A stretch of 63,744 nt of DNA, taken from Rickettsiales bacterium. Lineage in GTDB: Bacteria; Pseudomonadota; Alphaproteobacteria; Rickettsiales; UBA6187. The notes under the pieces were generated by a model. It was not told the origin of the DNA. It searched no databases and worked only from the letters and a program-made list of their open reading frames with translations. This document shows, piece by piece, positions 32,407 to 45,382 of this stretch (the first letter of the stretch is position 1; each line of letters begins with the position of its first letter). The DNA is taken from the NCBI GenBank assembly GCA_028223895.1, contig JAOIVE010000005.1, forward strand, positions 1 to 63,744, given 5' to 3'. A program made the position numbers and the translations under genes.

Positions 32407-33717
32407 ATGAGCAAAGCTGATGATTCTGATGAAGGCAAAAGCTCTGGTTCTGGCGTTGAGGCAGCGAGTGTAAGAAGTCGTAGTTATAGTGCATTTGGCA
32501 GCTTTATGCATCTTGTTTCACCTTTAGCCACAGGAAGCCTCGTTGATCCAGCTGCTATTCCTGCAGCTCCACTTTTAAATAATCTTAAAATTCAGCAACA
32601 AGTTCTTGGTGGAGGTGTTCCTTATAAGTTAATAGCTCAAGATCTTTATAAGAAAGGCGGTATCAGGGAATTATATCGTGGTGCAGGAGCTCTTGGTTTT
32701 GGTAGTATGTTGGGTGCTACTACTGCAGGGTCGATGCAGATTTTCTTAGAGGACTATCTTAAAAATGCATATAACATTCCCCCTCTTCATTTGGCAATGT
32801 CTCTTGCTTTTGCCGGAGGATTGACTGAAACGGCAATGCGAGCTCCTATAATGGCAAAATATGAGCTTCCAAAAACCGTAAATGGTAATAGCATCCCACA
32901 TGCTATGGGCAATGTTTCTTCGGCAATTGCAATTTCTAAGCCATTATTGTTAAGAAATACAATATTTTGGGCGGGAACATCTATAGCTCATGAATTTTCA
33001 CAAGAAAGTCTCGGGCCAGTTAATGAGGCGCTGCTTGCATTATGTGTTGGTTCGGCTTTGTCTGTTGTTTCATATCCTGCTGATCGCGCAATAACGCAGG
33101 TTTTTTTAGATCCCAAATTAAAGCCAGCCTATAAGCATTTTCTTGAGAGTGTTAAACAAGATGGAATTAAGAAAATGTCAGCAGGGTTAATGCCAAGAAT
33201 TGCTATGGTTGGTGTTTATACTGCGCTTACAAGTATATTTCAGAGTTTGTCACGTAATATAAATAAAGAGGGCGGCGCGATAGATCAATTTGCAGAGAGT
33301 CTTGGTGAAATTAATTTTGATGATATTAGTAAATATCAAGAGGGTTTGGATCCGGATTCAGATCAGGCAAAGCTTTTTGAAGAGATGCTTGAAGTGGTGA
33401 TGAGTTCAGGCAACGAAATAATGAAAGCTCTTGATAAAGAGTATGAGGAAGATGACTATCTTGTTGGATATGATAGTGAAGAAGAGGAAAGTCAGGAAGT
33501 TGATTTTATTGATAGGGTTGAAGCTGTGTATGAAATTTGTGAAGAATATAATAAAGCCAGAAAAGAAGTTTTTGAAAAAGATTCGGACGAATTAGGCGAG
33601 GCTGAAGGAATTGAAGGAGTTGAGTTACAAGATTGTGACGAAGAAAAAGGCGGTGATGTAAAATATGTGAGTCAGTATGAGGCTGAGAAAAGCAAAAAAT
33701 CTGGAAGGAAACTTTAA
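32407..33717 (+). CDS. Mitochondrial carrier (SLC25)-like membrane protein with acidic C-terminal extension
   Basis: Three repeat-like segments: PLLNNLKIQQQ...KKGGIRELYRGAG; ETAMRAPIMAKYEL; SYPADRAITQVF...YKHFLESVKQDGIKKMSAGLMPRIAMV. Confidence 0.6.
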   Translation: MSKADDSDEGKSSGSGVEAASVRSRSYSAFGSFMHLVSPLATGSLVDPAAIPAAPLLNNLKIQQQVLGGGVPYKLIAQDLYKKGGIRELYRGAGALGFGSMLGATTAGSMQIFLEDYLKNAYNIPPLHLAMSLAFAGGLTETAMRAPIMAKYELPKTVNGNSIPHAMGNVSSAIAISKPLLLRNTIFWAGTSIAHEFSQESLGPVNEALLALCVGSALSVVSYPADRAITQVFLDPKLKPAYKHFLESVKQDGIKKMSAGLMPRIAMVGVYTALTSIFQSLSRNINKEGGAIDQFAESLGEINFDDISKYQEGLDPDSDQAKLFEEMLEVVMSSGNEIMKALDKEYEEDDYLVGYDSEEEESQEVDFIDRVEAVYEICEEYNKARKEVFEKDSDELGEAEGIEGVELQDCDEEKGGDVKYVSQYEAEKSKKSGRKL

Positions 33718-33817
33718 AAACGCGTGAATTTGTAATTTATTTTTCGTTAAATAACCGCAGTTTTCAACGTTATTAAAATTTTTTTTAAAATTAATCGATT
33801 TTTTTCCATTTTCTTTG

Positions 33818-33846
33818 TTGACTTAATGTTTGTAGCGACGTATAAC
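33818..33846 (+). promoter_or_regulatory. Sigma70-type promoter for 23S-5S unit (TTGACT-N17-TATAAC)
   Basis: -35 TTGACT at 33818, -10 TATAAC at 33841. Confidence 0.7.
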
Positions 33847-34042
33847 TCCAGCCCCGGTTGCGGGGGAGACACAGAACGGATTAATTAGTTGGCAATTTTT
33901 TGCATTATGATTTGTTCCTTTTAAGTGTTTCAAAGCAACAGCTATTTGAAAAGTGAATATGCTCGGGAACTTGAGAAAGTTTCAATTGAGTAAGATATTA
34001 ATATGTATGCAAGTTTAGTTCTGTATACGATATCAGATTAAT

Positions 34043-36790
<2,748 letters not shown>

Positions 36791-36947
36791 TTATTTCTGA
36801 TTCGTATACAGCATTAAGCTTGTACATCGATATTTAACTCAAGTTGAAGCGTTTTCAAGATTTTAAGAGCATATTCATATTTTCTGGCATAAATCGATTT
36901 TATCGAATTATGTTAGAATACTTTATTTAAGAAGGGCTTGTTTATTT

Positions 36948-37065
36948 AGCCTGGTGAACATAGCAAGTGTGAACCACCCGATCCCATCTCGAACTCGGAA
37001 GTGAAACCACTTAGCGCCGATGGTACTGCATCTTAAGGTGTGGGAGAGTAGGTCATCGCCAGGCT
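36948..37065 (+). rRNA. 5S ribosomal RNA
   Basis: gcctggtgaacatagcaag...cgatcccatctcgaactcggaagtgaaac...gagagtaggtcatcgccaggc. Confidence 0.96.
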
Positions 37066-37470
37066 TAGTAAGCAAGCCCTTTTTTTGATTTTCCCGTTAC
37101 GCTGGCCTTTAAGGCCAAAGCTCACATGGAATATCGCTTCGCGGGCTCAAGGCTGTTTAAGCTGTGGGAGAGTAGGTCATCGCCAGGCGCGAGTTGCACA
37201 AGTCCTTTTTTTGATTTTCCCGTTACGCTGGCCTTAAAGGCCAAAGCTCACATGGAATATCGCTTCGCGGGATCAAGGCTGTTTAAGGTGTGGGAGAGTA
37301 GGTCATCGCCAGGCGTGAGTTGTGCAAGCCCTTTTTTTGATTTTCCCGTTACGCTGGCCTTAAAGGCCAAAGCTCACATGGAATATCGCTTCGCGGGCTC
37401 AAGGCTGTTTAAGCTGTGGGAGAGTAGGTCATCGCCAGGCGCGAGTTGCGCAAACCCTTTTTTATTTTAT
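37040..37470 (+). repeat. Tandem ~124-126 bp repeats carrying the 5S rRNA 3' end plus T-runs (5S + 3 extra copies)
   Basis: gtgggagagtaggtcatcgccaggc at 37040, 37164, 37290, 37416. Confidence 0.95.
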
Positions 37471-37781
37471 CTAAATTTATATGCAGATTAATGAGAGATA
37501 AAAATAATATTATAGTTTTTTCGAGCATAATCAGTTTTCATATAATTATTTTGATGCAAGATAATCTTGCAATTTTTAAATATAAATTAATGAATATTTA
37601 TCACTATTAGCAATAAGCGTTTTAAATCTACATCATTTGCTTTACATATGTAATATATGTTGTTATATTGCGCGCTCTTTTGATTTGCCTTATGGCTTTT
37701 TAAAAGGCAGCAAGGTCGAAGGTCGTAGTCAATTATTTGGCGTAAGCCTCGGTGGTGTTTGAACTTTATAAGTTGTATATT

Positions 37782-38714
37782 ATGAAATTAATATCCGGTA
37801 ACAGCAATATACCGTTAGCCCGGTCCATGGGCAAGCAATTAGGTAGTTCACTTACAGATGCGACAGTAAAGCGTTTTGCAGATATGGAAATATTTGTAGA
37901 GGTGCATGAAAATATGCGCGGTGAGGATGTATTTATTATACAATCAACCTCTTATCCGGCAAATGACAATATAATGGAATTACTTGTATTGCTTGATACT
38001 TTAAGGCGTTCATCGGCAAGAAGAGTTACTGCGGTTATTCCTTATTTTGGATATGCAAGGCAGGACCGTAAACCTGGCCCCAGAACTCCAATATCTGCGA
38101 AATTAGTTGCAAATATAATAACAGCAGCCGGTGCAGATAGAGTTTTGACTTTAGATCTGCATGCCGGTCAAATACAGGGGTTTTTTGATATACCGGTTGA
38201 TAATCTTTATGCGCAGCCGGTTTTTGTTGAAGATATAAAAGAAAAATATGAAGCTGGTAATCTTACAGTTGTATCGCCTGATGTTGGTGGCGTTGTAAGG
38301 GCGCGAGCTATAGCTAAAAAAATTGATGCAAGCCTTGCAATCGTTGATAAAAGGCGTGAAAAGGCTGGTGTATCAGAAGTGATGAATATTATCGGTGATG
38401 TAAAGGGTAGAGATTGCATAATAGTTGATGATATAGTTGATTCGGCCGGAACTTTATGTAATGCGGCTAAAGCAATTATGGATGAAGGTGCTGCAAGTGT
38501 CTCTGCTTATATAACCCACGGAGTTTTGTCTGGTCAGGCAACGGACAGGGTTAAAAATTCAGTACTAAAAGAGTTGGTTATTACAGATAGTATATGTCCA
38601 ACAGATGAAGTAAATGCTATAGAAAATATAAGAGTATTGTCTATAGCTCCTTTGATGGCAGAAGCAGTAAAAAGGATTGCTGAAGAAAGCTCAGTATCGA
38701 GCTTATTTGATTAG
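37782..38714 (+). CDS. prs: Ribose-phosphate pyrophosphokinase
   Basis: [42 protein letters not shown]. Confidence 0.96.
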   Translation: MKLISGNSNIPLARSMGKQLGSSLTDATVKRFADMEIFVEVHENMRGEDVFIIQSTSYPANDNIMELLVLLDTLRRSSARRVTAVIPYFGYARQDRKPGPRTPISAKLVANIITAAGADRVLTLDLHAGQIQGFFDIPVDNLYAQPVFVEDIKEKYEAGNLTVVSPDVGGVVRARAIAKKIDASLAIVDKRREKAGVSEVMNIIGDVKGRDCIIVDDIVDSAGTLCNAAKAIMDEGAASVSAYITHGVLSGQATDRVKNSVLKELVITDSICPTDEVNAIENIRVLSIAPLMAEAVKRIAEESSVSSLFD

Positions 38715-38746
38715 ATTTAAAAAAATACTTACAAAGGGAGTATAAA

Positions 38747-39403
38747 ATGAGTGAAGTTTTAAAATTAGAAGCAAATGCAAGAGATGGTGTGGGTAAAGGA
38801 GTTTCCAGAGCTCTAAGGCGTGAAGGTCGTATACCTGCAATCATTTATGGCGGCAAAGAAAAGGGTGAGACAAAGATTTCCCTTCCTTTTAAAGAGGTTT
38901 TTGTTGAGTATAATAAAGGTCATTTTACATCAAAATTGGTTGATCTTGAAATTGGTAAGGAAACTTTGCGTGTATTGCCGCGTGAAGTGCAAATTCACCC
39001 TGTAACTGATGCTCCGTTGCATGTTGATTTTATACGTCTGGAAAAAGGTGCGAAAGTAAATGTATTTGTACAGGTTGTGTTTATCAATAAAGATACTTGC
39101 CCTGGTATTCGCCGTGGTGGTGTTTTAAATATTGTTCGTCGTGATATTGAGCTTGTTTGTGATGTTGATGCGATTCCACAAAAATTAGTGGTTGATCTTA
39201 ATGGTCGTGCCATTGGTGATTCAATACATTTAAGCCACATTAAATTGCCAGAAGGAGTTGTTCCGGTTATTAATGATCGTGACTTTACAGTTGCAACTAT
39301 TGTTGGACGTACTGCAAAAGAAGACACAGCTGCTACAGAAGAGTCTGCTGAAGGTGATGTGGAAGCAGAAGGTGCAGAAACAGAAGAAGCTACAGAAGAG
39401 TAA
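38747..39403 (+). CDS. rplY: 50S ribosomal protein L25/CTC
   Basis: EANARDGVGKGVSRALRREGRIPAIIYGG. Confidence 0.95.
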   Translation: MSEVLKLEANARDGVGKGVSRALRREGRIPAIIYGGKEKGETKISLPFKEVFVEYNKGHFTSKLVDLEIGKETLRVLPREVQIHPVTDAPLHVDFIRLEKGAKVNVFVQVVFINKDTCPGIRRGGVLNIVRRDIELVCDVDAIPQKLVVDLNGRAIGDSIHLSHIKLPEGVVPVINDRDFTVATIVGRTAKEDTAATEESAEGDVEAEGAETEEATEE

Positions 39404-39406
39404 GTT

Positions 39407-39967
39407 ATGTTTCTTATTGTTGGTCTAGGCAATCCTGGAACTCAATATGATAATACCAGACATAATGTCGGCTTTATGGCGGTGGATGAAATTGTCCACC
39501 GCTTTTCTTTTTTAGGCCCGAAGGAAAAAAACCGTGCCCAGATTTATGAGGGTAAAATTGGCGATCATAAAATTATAGCTATAAAGCCTATGACATTTAT
39601 GAATTTATCGGGAACATCGGTTGCAGAAATTGTTCGTTTTTATAAAATCCCGATTGAAAATGTAATAGTTTTTCACGATGAGCTTGACCTGCCATTTAAA
39701 AAAATACGGGTTAAAATAGGCGGTGGTGCTGGCGGTCATAATGGCATAAAAGATATTGATGCGCGTATTGGTAAAGACTATAAGCGCGTGCGTATAGGAA
39801 TAGATCATCCAGGAGATAAGGATAAAGTTTCCGGCTATGTTCTAAAGCCATTTTCAAAGGATGAGCAAAAAGAACTACCATTCTTATTGCAGGATATTGC
39901 AGATAATGTTGAGCTATTAATTAAAGGCGATGATAGCTTGTTTATGACTAAGATGGTAAAAAATTAA
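39407..39967 (+). CDS. pth: Peptidyl-tRNA hydrolase
   Basis: FLIVGLGNPGTQYDNTRHNVGFMAVD; GGGAGGHNGIKDID. Confidence 0.97.
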   Translation: MFLIVGLGNPGTQYDNTRHNVGFMAVDEIVHRFSFLGPKEKNRAQIYEGKIGDHKIIAIKPMTFMNLSGTSVAEIVRFYKIPIENVIVFHDELDLPFKKIRVKIGGGAGGHNGIKDIDARIGKDYKRVRIGIDHPGDKDKVSGYVLKPFSKDEQKELPFLLQDIADNVELLIKGDDSLFMTKMVKN

Positions 39968-41307
39968 CGTGCTCTGCCAGAAGGGTTTACATCATATATT
40001 TTTACAAATTGTTTCTTATCAAGAAAATCCATAACCTCTTCGTCAAACTGTAGCTCTCCTTTTTTTAGGTTATCTGGATTATCTCTATTGTAAATAGCTC
40101 TTTGTATATAAAGATCGGCAATTGCATTAAATAGCTGTCTTGTGTGATCTGATATAAATGATGGTTGCTCAGGGTGATCTATTATTCCAAGGGCATAAGC
40201 ATTAGCACTTTTAAAAAACTCTATAATTGCCTCGGTTCCATCTTCTGCATATGCAATAACGTTACTATAAGGAACATCACGTGAGCAATATGGATGAGTA
40301 GAACATACATCGTTTATTATCATTTTTTCTGTTATATTTTTATCGTCATAAAATGTTTTGCCAGCAAGTTTGTGTAGCCATGAGTTTATGGGGATTATTA
40401 CATCATGTGTAGGGGTTTGTATTACACGCTCTGATCCGCGATCTTGTAATAAAATATGATGCATTTGTTTGCCTCCGGGGGAGTTCTCTATTGGTATTAT
40501 ATCTCCTCCTGATAAAGCTATCAAATATGGAACACCATTGCATGATGCAAGAACCGGCATAAATGCTTTTAATGCTTCTTCTACTACTTTTAGTCTGAAA
40601 ATGGTTTTGGCAAGAACTAGGTCCATAGAACTTACTTGTGAAAGCTTTTCTTTATTAATAAGTGCGTCATGAATAGATTGAGGGCTGCCAGGTACAACTA
40701 AGCCATCAGCCTGGCTTTTTTCAAACATTTCTTCTGCTAGCTTTGATAAGTCGTTAGGAGTTGTTTTATGTAATTTTTCAGGATGCATTTTAAGCCAGTC
40801 TGGCTCTTCTATATGCGTTGTATCTGTATCATCTGTTTTAAAAAACTCTAAAAGACCAACAGATACAGATGTCCGAAGAGATGCTATTCTTGCTTTTTTA
40901 TTGGCTTCTTCCTCTGCCTGATTTGCAAGTGTTGCTGCTGCAGCAAATCCTCTTGCATTTGAGCTATTATTTTCCAGAGGATTGGTTAATTTTGGTGTTT
41001 TTGCAGCTCCGGCTGCTATTAATAAGGCATTTTTGGTTTCTTCACTTGATTTTTCTACGGCTTTGCTTGTTTCTTCAACAGTACGAGATAATTTTGAATT
41101 ACTAGGAAAGCCTGCTACTGCTACCGTTGAATTAACAGCATTTGGTGCCATAGGAGCTGCGCTCAACGAGCTGGAAGATCGTTGGCTATTATTAGTAAAA
41201 CTACTAACACCTAAAGCTGAGCCGGTAATTGAAGAAAAAAGACCTAATAATGCGCCGCTTCCTGAGTTTCTTTGTAAGGTTCCCGCTGCGGTTTTTGCTG
41301 ATGACAT
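39964..41307 (-). CDS. Hypothetical protein (447 aa), candidate effector
   Basis: Ser/Ala-rich N-terminus, no recognised domain, basic C-terminus NPSGRAR. Confidence 0.85.
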   Translation of the reverse strand: MSSAKTAAGTLQRNSGSGALLGLFSSITGSALGVSSFTNNSQRSSSSLSAAPMAPNAVNSTVAVAGFPSNSKLSRTVEETSKAVEKSSEETKNALLIAAGAAKTPKLTNPLENNSSNARGFAAAATLANQAEEEANKKARIASLRTSVSVGLLEFFKTDDTDTTHIEEPDWLKMHPEKLHKTTPNDLSKLAEEMFEKSQADGLVVPGSPQSIHDALINKEKLSQVSSMDLVLAKTIFRLKVVEEALKAFMPVLASCNGVPYLIALSGGDIIPIENSPGGKQMHHILLQDRGSERVIQTPTHDVIIPINSWLHKLAGKTFYDDKNITEKMIINDVCSTHPYCSRDVPYSNVIAYAEDGTEAIIEFFKSANAYALGIIDHPEQPSFISDHTRQLFNAIADLYIQRAIYNRDNPDNLKKGELQFDEEVMDFLDKKQFVKIYDVNPSGRAR

Positions 41308-41336
41308 ATAATAACTTCTGATAAAATTTTATGCTC

Positions 41337-41369
41337 AATATGTAATATTATTGCAACAATAGCATGACA
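41337..41369 (-). promoter_or_regulatory. Candidate activator box TGTCAT-N5-TGTTGC-N10-CATATT
   Basis: Minus-strand hexamers at 41364-41369 and 41353-41358. Confidence 0.3.
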
Positions 41370-41432
41370 AAAGTTGTTTTTATACATTTTTTTTGCTAGA
41401 ACCCTAAAAAAATATTAAATATCGGAGATATA

Positions 41433-42533
41433 ATGGGATTTAATTGTGGAATTGTTGGCCTGCCAAATGTGGGAAAATCTACTTTATTCAATGCATTAAC
41501 GCAAACAGCGGCGGCAGAGGCGGCAAATTATCCTTTTTGCACTATAGAACCAAATGTAGGAAGGGTAGGAGTTCCAGACGACAGATTATTAAAATTAGCC
41601 GATATTGCTAAATCTAAAGAGATAATACCAACTCAGCTTGAATTTGTAGATATTGCAGGTTTGGTAAAAGGTGCAAGCAAAGGCGAGGGGCTGGGAAATA
41701 AGTTTCTATCGCATATCAGAGAAGTTGATGCAATCGTGCATGTGCTTAGATGTTTTGAGAATGGCGATATAACCCATGTTGAGGGATCTATAGATCCGGT
41801 TCGTGATGCTGAAATTATCGAAACGGAGCTGGTTATGGCAGATCTTGAGAGCCTTGAAAAGCGTATGCCGGGTTTAGAAAAGAAATTGCGCGGGCAGGAT
41901 AAAGATGCAAAAGCGCAAATTGAGTTGGTAAAAAGAGTTTTAAGTGTTTTAGAAGAAGGAAATCCTGCGCGGTCATGTCAAATTTCTGATTCTGAAAAAA
42001 AGATGTTTAAAGAGCTTCAGCTAATAACATCAAAGCCAATGATGTATGTTTGCAACGTTGCAGAAGATGAAGCAAAAGATGGAAATGAATTATCAAAAAA
42101 AATTCAGGAAAAAGCTTTAAAAGAAGGCGCTGCTTGTGTTGTTATATCTGCTCAGATAGAGGAGGAAATAGCAAATCTTGAATCAATGGAAGAAAAGCAG
42201 GAATTTCTTGAGTCTATAGATTTGGAAGAATCTGGTTTGGATAAAATAATACGTTCTGGATATGATCTTCTTGACCTTATAACATTTTTTACTATTGGAC
42301 CAAAAGAGGCGCGTGCATGGACGGTAAAAAAAGGATCGCTTGCGCCTAATGCCGCAGGAGTAATACATACTGACTTTGAAAAGGGCTTTATTCGCGCTGA
42401 AACAATATCGTGTAATGATTATATAGAGTTTAAGGGTGAGTCAGGCTCTAAAGAAGCTGGAAAAATGCGTCTTGAGGGCAAGGAATATGTGGTGTATGAT
42501 GGTGATGTAATGCATTTTAGATTCAATGTCTGA
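41433..42533 (+). CDS. ychF: Redox-regulated ATPase YchF
   Basis: CGIVGLPNVGKSTLFNALT; NYPFCTIEPNVGRVGVPD. Confidence 0.97.
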   Translation: MGFNCGIVGLPNVGKSTLFNALTQTAAAEAANYPFCTIEPNVGRVGVPDDRLLKLADIAKSKEIIPTQLEFVDIAGLVKGASKGEGLGNKFLSHIREVDAIVHVLRCFENGDITHVEGSIDPVRDAEIIETELVMADLESLEKRMPGLEKKLRGQDKDAKAQIELVKRVLSVLEEGNPARSCQISDSEKKMFKELQLITSKPMMYVCNVAEDEAKDGNELSKKIQEKALKEGAACVVISAQIEEEIANLESMEEKQEFLESIDLEESGLDKIIRSGYDLLDLITFFTIGPKEARAWTVKKGSLAPNAAGVIHTDFEKGFIRAETISCNDYIEFKGESGSKEAGKMRLEGKEYVVYDGDVMHFRFNV

Positions 42534-42581
42534 TACCTTGCCGGAATATTAAATTCTATAAGGTTTGAGCGATATTTATGA

Positions 42582-43571
42582 GTGAATATGTTTAAAATAT
42601 TGCCAAAAAATAAGGTTACATTAGCCCTGCTTTTCCTGCTGGCATATGCATATTTCACCAATTACTCCTATTATGAAGATAAGGTTATCAAAACTGATAA
42701 GTCAGAAGAAGTATCACAAGAGAAGAAAGTAAAGGTAATCTCAATAGGGGGTGGAGAATCTTCTGTTATAAATGAAGCAGCCGAATATGTACTTAACAAA
42801 ATTGCTGATACAAAAAAAGGCGAAGTTGCGATTAAGGCAATAATAGAAAGCGAGATGAAAAAGCAATATGGGGATAGTGATCTGACGCTTGTTGCTGCAA
42901 AATATACTAATCAAACAAAAATAGCAGACATATTAAAGGGAGAAAATATAAAGGCGCGTTGCGGTGATGAGGTATCTATATTCTACAGAGCGTATGTTAA
43001 GGATTTGTCGGAGTTTGAAAATAATTATTCTGATAACAAGCCACTTACCTTTAAGTTAGGCGGCGGGGCAACAATCAGGGGATTGAGTCATGGTATTGTG
43101 GGTATGCAAAAAAATGGTAAAAGAAAAATAGCAATACCAGCAAGGTATGCATTTGAAGATCCAAAATTCAAGAATGATTTAATATCAAAGGCCAGTGCTG
43201 TTTTATATAATGTTGAGCTTACCAATATAGTACCAAAAGTAAAAGGACTTGGTGCTGTTGACGTAAAATATTCTGATAAGGTTGTAGGAGAAGGTGAAAA
43301 TATAGTAAAATGCGGTGATAATGTGAGCATCAAATTTAGAATATTAAATTCAGATGAGGCTGATAAATCATATAAGGCTGACTTTATATTAGGTGGTGGA
43401 TATGCGCCTTATGGTCTTGAGCAGGGTATAATAGATATGCAAGAAGGTGGAATAAGAAACATTACTCTTTATGGCCCTTTTTTAAAAATATTTGATAAAA
43501 ATTCTATATTTAGAAAATTAAACCTACCTGAGACAAAAGAGGTGATTTTTCAGGTAGAGTTGCTTAAATAG
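42582..43571 (+). CDS. Membrane-anchored protein with two FKBP-like domains
   Basis: N-terminal TM; LGGGATIRGLSHGIVGMQKNGKRKIAIPARYAF and LGGGYAPYGLEQGIIDMQEGGIRNITL. Confidence 0.75.
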   Translation: MNMFKILPKNKVTLALLFLLAYAYFTNYSYYEDKVIKTDKSEEVSQEKKVKVISIGGGESSVINEAAEYVLNKIADTKKGEVAIKAIIESEMKKQYGDSDLTLVAAKYTNQTKIADILKGENIKARCGDEVSIFYRAYVKDLSEFENNYSDNKPLTFKLGGGATIRGLSHGIVGMQKNGKRKIAIPARYAFEDPKFKNDLISKASAVLYNVELTNIVPKVKGLGAVDVKYSDKVVGEGENIVKCGDNVSIKFRILNSDEADKSYKADFILGGGYAPYGLEQGIIDMQEGGIRNITLYGPFLKIFDKNSIFRKLNLPETKEVIFQVELLK

Positions 43572-43710
43572 AACCAAAAAATGCTGTTATAGTAAGTGCT
43601 GCGGACATTGTTATAGCTATAAAAATCTTTCAAAGAAATTTTATGAATTAAGTTGAATAAGTGTTCGAACACAAAAGCGGTTATGCGACAACGATTTAAG
43701 AAAATGGCAG

Positions 43711-44082
43711 GAAGGGATTGATTCAAAATCGACTAAGGCCGATTTCTCACCCCTTTGGGGCGGCTCACTTACGTTTGCCGTCCAAAATGCTGTTCGCATT
43801 TTGTCGAACCCTCTGCTCGGGTTCTTACACTTGCATATCAAGACCAATCTCGTTAAAGAAAAAGGGCTTTAAGAAGCCCCTTTTCTTTAACAGATGGCGG
43901 AGAGGAAGGGATTGATTCAAAATCGACTAAGGCCGATTTCTCACCCCTTTGGGGCGGCTCACTTACGTTTGCCGTCCAAAATGCTGTTCGCATTTTGTCG
44001 AACCCTCTGCTCGGGTTCTTACACTTGCATATCAAGACCAATCTCGTTAAAGAAAAAGGGCTTTAAGAAGCCCCTTTTCTTT
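43711..44082. repeat. Two ~178-bp identical copies (period 194) rich in hairpins, junction carrying a tRNA-Ser 3' end copy
   Basis: gaagggattgattcaaaatcgactaagg...agaagccccttttcttt at 43711 and 43905; tggcggagaggaagggatt at 43893 matches tRNA 3' end at 45383. Confidence 0.95.
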
Positions 44083-44092
44083 TGTACTTCCC

Positions 44093-45364
44093 GATAGATA
44101 GGTAACAGAAAATTCCGAAGACATAGGTTACACTTTTTCCATTTGAGGAGGACTCAGATGGTATGGCAGGAGTGTAACATTATGGACGAACGTTTAAAAT
44201 TTATATCGCGGTTATTGGAAGGAGAGAAGATGTCGCCCTTATGCCGTGAGTTTGGTATTTCACGCAAGACAGGTCACAAAATATACAACCGCTATAAGGA
44301 ATGCGGCCTGGAAGGGTTAAGCGACCGCTCCCGCCGCCCATACCGTCATGCAAATCAACTGCCATATCAGGTTGAACGGGCAATTCTTGGCATAAAAAAA
44401 GAATATCCAAGCTGGGGCGCTCCCAAGATCCGGGAAAAGCTTATCCACATGTTTCCTGATATACAGCACCCTGCCACAAGCACAATCCATGCGGTTTTAG
44501 ACCGTCACGGGCTTGTCAAAAAGCACAAACGCCGGCGTTATAAGGCTGAAGGAACGATGCTTTCCAATCCTGCCAAGCCAAACCAGCTCTGGGCTTGCGA
44601 CTATAAAGGGGAGTTTATGTTGGGCAATAAGCGTTACTGCTACCCTCTGACTATTACAGACTCTCATTCACGCTATCTGCTTGCCTGTGAAGGGCAGGAA
44701 TCAACAAAAGAGGCCGGAGCTTTTGCTACGTTTGAAGCCGTTTTTAAAGAATACGGCTTGCCGGACGCCATCCGCAGCGATAACGGCTTACCCTTTGCCA
44801 GCCCAAATGCTCTTTATGGCTTAAGCAAATTAAGCGTGTGGTGGTTACGATTAGGTATTGATATTGAACGTATCAAACCCGGAAATCCCCAACAAAACGG
44901 ACGCCATGAGCGTATGCACAGAACTTTAAAACAGGAGACAGCAAAACCTGCGGCATTTAATCTTTTGCAGCAGCAGGATAAGTTTGATAACTTCCAAAAG
45001 GTATACAATCATGAGCGCCCGCACCAGGGAATTGCCAATAAATACCCGGCTCAGCTATATACACCTTCTGCAAGGATTTACAGCGGACTGCCTGATGTAG
45101 ATTACCCGTTCGCCGATAAAACCGTTACCATCACAAACTGCGGCAGAATCTGCATGGGAAAGAAAAAAATCAATGTAACACGTGTCTTAGGAGGGCAAAA
45201 TGTAGGTATTACTCAAACTGACGATAAAATTTGGCTTGTATCATTCATGAAATTTGATCTAGGATACTTTGATGAGACAAGTTGTCGATTAGAACCTATC
45301 GACAATCCCTTTAACAAAATTGTGTAACCTATGTCTCGAGAATAAACTGTTACCTATGTCTCCG
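44093..45364 (+). mobile_element. IS481-like insertion sequence
   Basis: Terminal inverted repeats AGAYATAGGTAACAG...AGACATAGGTTACAC flank a DDE transposase. Confidence 0.85.
44143..45327 (+). CDS. IS481 family transposase
   Basis: HTH plus rve domain: [57 protein letters not shown]. Confidence 0.92.
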   Translation: MRRTQMVWQECNIMDERLKFISRLLEGEKMSPLCREFGISRKTGHKIYNRYKECGLEGLSDRSRRPYRHANQLPYQVERAILGIKKEYPSWGAPKIREKLIHMFPDIQHPATSTIHAVLDRHGLVKKHKRRRYKAEGTMLSNPAKPNQLWACDYKGEFMLGNKRYCYPLTITDSHSRYLLACEGQESTKEAGAFATFEAVFKEYGLPDAIRSDNGLPFASPNALYGLSKLSVWWLRLGIDIERIKPGNPQQNGRHERMHRTLKQETAKPAAFNLLQQQDKFDNFQKVYNHERPHQGIANKYPAQLYTPSARIYSGLPDVDYPFADKTVTITNCGRICMGKKKINVTRVLGGQNVGITQTDDKIWLVSFMKFDLGYFDETSCRLEPIDNPFNKIV

Positions 45365-45382
45365 GTATATACCTTTAACGGA

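Noticed and set aside
37126-37491. 121-aa ORF of three 42-aa repeats (MEYRFAGSRLFKLWESRSSPG...)
   Set aside because: It is the translation of the 5S-derived 126-bp tandem repeat; the period is a multiple of three so the frame stays open. No RBS or independent coding evidence.
37645-37670. TGTAAT...TGTTAT upstream of prs
   Set aside because: Spacing is 12 bp and the gene is housekeeping; treated as background.
43641-44097. Short ORFs on both strands (MVLICKCKNPSRGFDKMRTAFW..., MIQNRLRPISHPFGAAHLRL...)
   Set aside because: Exact products of the duplicated hairpin-rich repeat; palindromic content explains ORFs on both strands.
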